Origin: Candidatus Alloenteromonas pullicola
GTDB taxonomy: Bacteria; Bacillota_I; Bacilli_A; RFN20; CAG-826
DNA: 47,629 nucleotides
Reading direction: 5' to 3'
NCBI GenBank assembly: GCA_018714785.1
Contig: DVMV01000038.1
Span: 1-47,629, forward strand
Shown: one piece after another, positions 43,320 through 47,629 of the stretch
Numbering within the stretch: the stretch's first letter is position 1
Layout: each line of letters starts with the position of its first letter
Made by a program: the position numbers and the translations under genes
Notes under the pieces: model-generated
Told to the model about the DNA's origin: nothing
Database searches by the model: none
Seen by the model: only the letters and a program-made list of their open reading frames with translations

Positions 43320-43348
43320 AAACGGTAGCAAAAACACTACCGTTTTTT
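43320..43348 (+). terminator. intrinsic terminator after dnaN
   Basis: ACGGTAG and CTACCGT pair around an 8-base loop, followed by TTTTT. A perfect 12-base palindrome TACTACGTAGTA (43348-43359) abuts it. Confidence 0.75.
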
Positions 43349-43372
43349 ACTACGTAGTAGTAAACTATCATT

Positions 43373-43609
43373 ATGGCAACAAATGGAGGAAATGCGGCTT
43401 CCAAAACCGTGACAATCAGCACCGAGTACATCACCTTGGGACAACTTTTGAAGTACGTGGGCCTGATTGATTTCGGCGGCGAGGCCAAATCCTTCCTATC
43501 TGCCAATACGGTCTACGTCAACGGGGAGGCGGACAATCGCCGCGGCAGGAAACTGCGCCCCGGGGACCGCGTAAGAATCGGGGAGAGCGAATTCGCGATC
43601 GCCTCATGA
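43373..43609 (+). CDS. yaaA: S4-domain protein YaaA (RecF-linked)
   Basis: A 78-residue S4-like RNA-binding protein: EYITLGQLLKYVGLIDFGGE, then VYVNGEADNRRGRKLRPGDR. It is almost always found between dnaN and recF in Bacillota; role not firmly known. ATG 43373 lacks a Shine-Dalgarno. TAAACT ends six bases before it, which may give a leaderless message. A GTG 12 codons later would also begin near the family start. Confidence 0.92.
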   Translation: MATNGGNAASKTVTISTEYITLGQLLKYVGLIDFGGEAKSFLSANTVYVNGEADNRRGRKLRPGDRVRIGESEFAIAS

Positions 43610-44676
43610 TTCTAGACCGCCTTGTTCTAAAGAACTTCCGGACATACGGAGAGCTGGACATAAGCTTCGGAGAGGGGCTCAACCTCATTCTTGGCGACAA
43701 CGCGGTCGGCAAGACGAACCTAGCCGAGGCCATCCAGTACATCTCCCTCGCCAGAAGCTGGAGGTCGTCGTCGGACCGCATCCTCATCAAAGCGGGAGCC
43801 GACGCGGCCGTCATCCAAGCCTATCTAAGGGAGGGGGCTCTCCGCCGAAGCATCGAAATCGAGATTGCCAAGGAGGGGAAGCGCGTGAAGATCAACGGGA
43901 AGCCGGTTAATCGGCTCTCTGAGCTCTCCAAAAGCGCCAACGTTATCATCTTCGCCCCTTCCGACGTCGCGCTGTTCAGCGGGGCGCCAAGCGAAAGAAG
44001 AGCGTTCCTCGACGTGTCGATCTCGAAGCAGTCCCCGGATTACTTCTCGCTCATGAGCAAGTACGCCAGGCTGCTGAAGAGCCGGAACGCCGCGCTCAAG
44101 CAGGCGCGTCCCGACGTCGCGCTGCTTCGAACCTATTCCGACCAGATGTCGGAGCTCACCATCCCCATAATCCGATACCGAACGATGTTCGTCTCGTCGC
44201 TCAACCGCGTCCTGCCTGGCGTCTATGGCCAGCTATCGGGCCGCGAAAGCCGCTGCGAGGTCGTCTACCGCCCTTTCTTAAAAGGGGCCGACATCTCGCC
44301 CGAGAAGGCGAAGAAAGCCTTCGAGGAGGCCTTGGAAAGCGACTTGATGCATCGCGCCACCGGAGTTGGGGTACACCGGGAGGACATCTCCTTGATGCTG
44401 AACGGCGAGAATATCGCCAACTACGGATCCCAAGGAGAAAACCGCACCGCGGTCATAGCCGTCAAACTCTCGCCCTACTTTCTAATAGAGGACGAATCCA
44501 AAAAGCCCATCGCCGTATTGGACGACGTGAATAGCGAGCTGGATTCGGGAAGGGTCGAACGCTTGATGGGGCTGCTCGAGAAATTGGGCCAGGTCTTCGT
44601 GACCGCAACAAAACTAGATATAGCCGGAGCGTCCGTCATAGACGTTGCCGAGCATAGTGCCACCAGGAGGATTTAA
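43606..44676 (+). CDS. recF: DNA replication and repair protein RecF
   Basis: An SMC-like ATPase that helps load RecA at gaps. 356 residues: NFRTYGELDISFGEGLNLIL, Walker A GDNAVGKTNLAEAI near 30, signature NYGSQGENRTAV near 270, and Walker B VLDDVNSELD near 305. ATG overlaps the yaaA stop (ATGA). Confidence 0.96.
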   Translation: MILDRLVLKNFRTYGELDISFGEGLNLILGDNAVGKTNLAEAIQYISLARSWRSSSDRILIKAGADAAVIQAYLREGALRRSIEIEIAKEGKRVKINGKPVNRLSELSKSANVIIFAPSDVALFSGAPSERRAFLDVSISKQSPDYFSLMSKYARLLKSRNAALKQARPDVALLRTYSDQMSELTIPIIRYRTMFVSSLNRVLPGVYGQLSGRESRCEVVYRPFLKGADISPEKAKKAFEEALESDLMHRATGVGVHREDISLMLNGENIANYGSQGENRTAVIAVKLSPYFLIEDESKKPIAVLDDVNSELDSGRVERLMGLLEKLGQVFVTATKLDIAGASVIDVAEHSATRRI

Positions 44677-46725
<2,049 letters not shown>

Positions 46726-46740
46726 TGAAGGAGAACGAAA

Positions 46741-47629
46741 ATGGATAGCGAAGACAAGAAGATAAACCCCGAAGAGGAAGCCTTGGCCGAGAAGGACGAG
46801 GAACCCAACGAGAACCCCGAAGAGAACTCTCCCTCCCACACCGCCAACGCTACCGAGGGCAGCCTTTCCGCCAACGCCATGTTCGGCGAGGAAGCCGCCA
46901 TTTCCGGCATAATTCCGGGATTGACCGACCGCGATGTCACCGACGAGGTCCGCACCGCCTTCCTCGACTACTCGATGTCGGTCATCGTTTCCCGCGCCAT
47001 TCCGGACGTTCGCGATGGATTCAAGCCGGTTCAGCGCCGCATCATATTCGGCATGAACGAGATGGGCATGTACCCGACCGTCCCGTATAAGAAGTGCGCC
47101 CGCATCGTCGGCGACGTCATGGGTAAATATCACCCCCACGGCGACGCAGCCCTTTACGGCACCTTGGTCCGCCTTGCCCAGCCTTTCTCCCTTAGGTATC
47201 CGCTAGTTGACGGGCACGGAAACTTCGGCTCGATCGACGGCGACGAGGCCGCGGCTATGCGTTACACCGAGGCCAGGATGAACAAGCTCTCCTTGGAGAT
47301 GGTCCGCGACATCAACTGCGACACCGTCGACTTCGTGGATAACTACGACGGCACCGAGCAGGAGCCGTCCGTGCTGCCATCCCGCTTCCCGAACCTATTG
47401 GTCAACGGCAGCCAGGGCATCGCGGTCGGTATGGCTACCAATATGGCTCCGCACAACCTATCCGAGGCCATCGATGCGGTCATAGCCGTTTCGAAGAACC
47501 CGGAGCTGACTCCGGCGGAGATAATGCAGAACTACCTACCGGGCCCGGACTTCCCCACCGGCGGCGTCATACTCGGCCGTCAGGGAATACTCGATGCCTA
47601 TACCACCGGCACCGGCACCATCACCATCC
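46741..47629 (+). CDS. gyrA: DNA gyrase subunit A (partial, runs off the right edge)
   Basis: The first 296 residues are visible. About 62 acidic residues without family similarity come first; the conserved part starts [20 protein letters not shown]. The active-site Tyr lies in AMRYTEARM, and the quinolone pocket is [17 protein letters not shown]. Ala and Gly occupy the positions of E. coli Ser83 and Asp87. GGAG precedes the ATG, 15 bases after gyrB. Confidence 0.96.
   Translation, partial: MDSEDKKINPEEEALAEKDEEPNENPEENSPSHTANATEGSLSANAMFGEEAAISGIIPGLTDRDVTDEVRTAFLDYSMSVIVSRAIPDVRDGFKPVQRRIIFGMNEMGMYPTVPYKKCARIVGDVMGKYHPHGDAALYGTLVRLAQPFSLRYPLVDGHGNFGSIDGDEAAAMRYTEARMNKLSLEMVRDINCDTVDFVDNYDGTEQEPSVLPSRFPNLLVNGSQGIAVGMATNMAPHNLSEAIDAVIAVSKNPELTPAEIMQNYLPGPDFPTGGVILGRQGILDAYTTGTGTITI

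Overview
The window is a chromosomal origin segment of a Bacillota bacterium, most likely an uncultured member of the Bacilli/Erysipelotrichia-like or RF39/RFN20-like gut lineages. This placement is inferred from gene order and protein character, not from a marker search. The order mnmE-khpB(jag)-yidC-rnpA-rpmH-[oriC]-dnaA-dnaN-yaaA-recF-gyrB-gyrA is the classic Bacillota origin. TAA, TGA and TAG all serve as ordinary stops, so the code is standard (not the Mycoplasma UGA=Trp code). Left of dnaA nearly all genes point left and right of it they point right, so transcription runs with bidirectional replication. The plus-strand exceptions on the left arm are one ABC exporter pair, an insertion sequence, a TetR gene and ppdK.

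Left arm, from the left edge. (1) 1-1882 is an ABC ATPase fused to a membrane protein, cut by the window edge. (2) 2346-3349 is the rpsF-ssb-rpsR operon. (3) 3563-6349 is glyA-lysS. (4) 6410-10658 is a MarR repressor followed by a heterodimeric ABC exporter; its first subunit gene is broken by an in-frame amber codon and also carries a damaged Walker A motif. (5) 10732-12187 is dusB plus a hypoxanthine/uracil-type DNA glycosylase. (6) 12333-16033 is a second heterodimeric exporter pair, transcribed away from the first. (7) 16198-17422 is an IS3-family (IS150-like) element that appears to sit in the loop of the ftsH terminator. (8) 17440-25875 holds ftsH, tilS, rqcP, mfd, pth and a flavodoxin-like gene. 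(9) 26192-31657 holds a TetR regulator, an FGGY sugar kinase, pyruvate phosphate dikinase and a small hypothetical gene. (10) 31654-40184 holds glmU, ispE, rsmA, rnmV, tatD, mnmE, khpB, yidC, rnpA and rpmH.

Origin and right arm. 40185-40628 is a non-coding region packed with DnaA boxes. A second origin element lies between dnaA and dnaN (DnaA boxes, a short GC-rich step, then DnaA-trio repeats). A near-perfect parS site (15/16) and a weaker one (13/16) lie about 5.5 kb left of dnaA, in and beside rnmV. dnaA, dnaN, yaaA, recF, gyrB and the start of gyrA follow. GyrA has Ala and Gly at the positions equivalent to E. coli 83 and 87.

No CRISPR array, tRNA, rRNA or prophage was seen. The window is mainly housekeeping. 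Its less ordinary parts are the two paired exporters with complementary degenerate ATP sites, the decaying exporter gene, the IS-split terminator, a lipoprotein-type YidC with a large extra outer domain, several promoter-proximal genes that lack a Shine-Dalgarno sequence, and a series of perfect palindromes in promoter or leader regions that look like operators.
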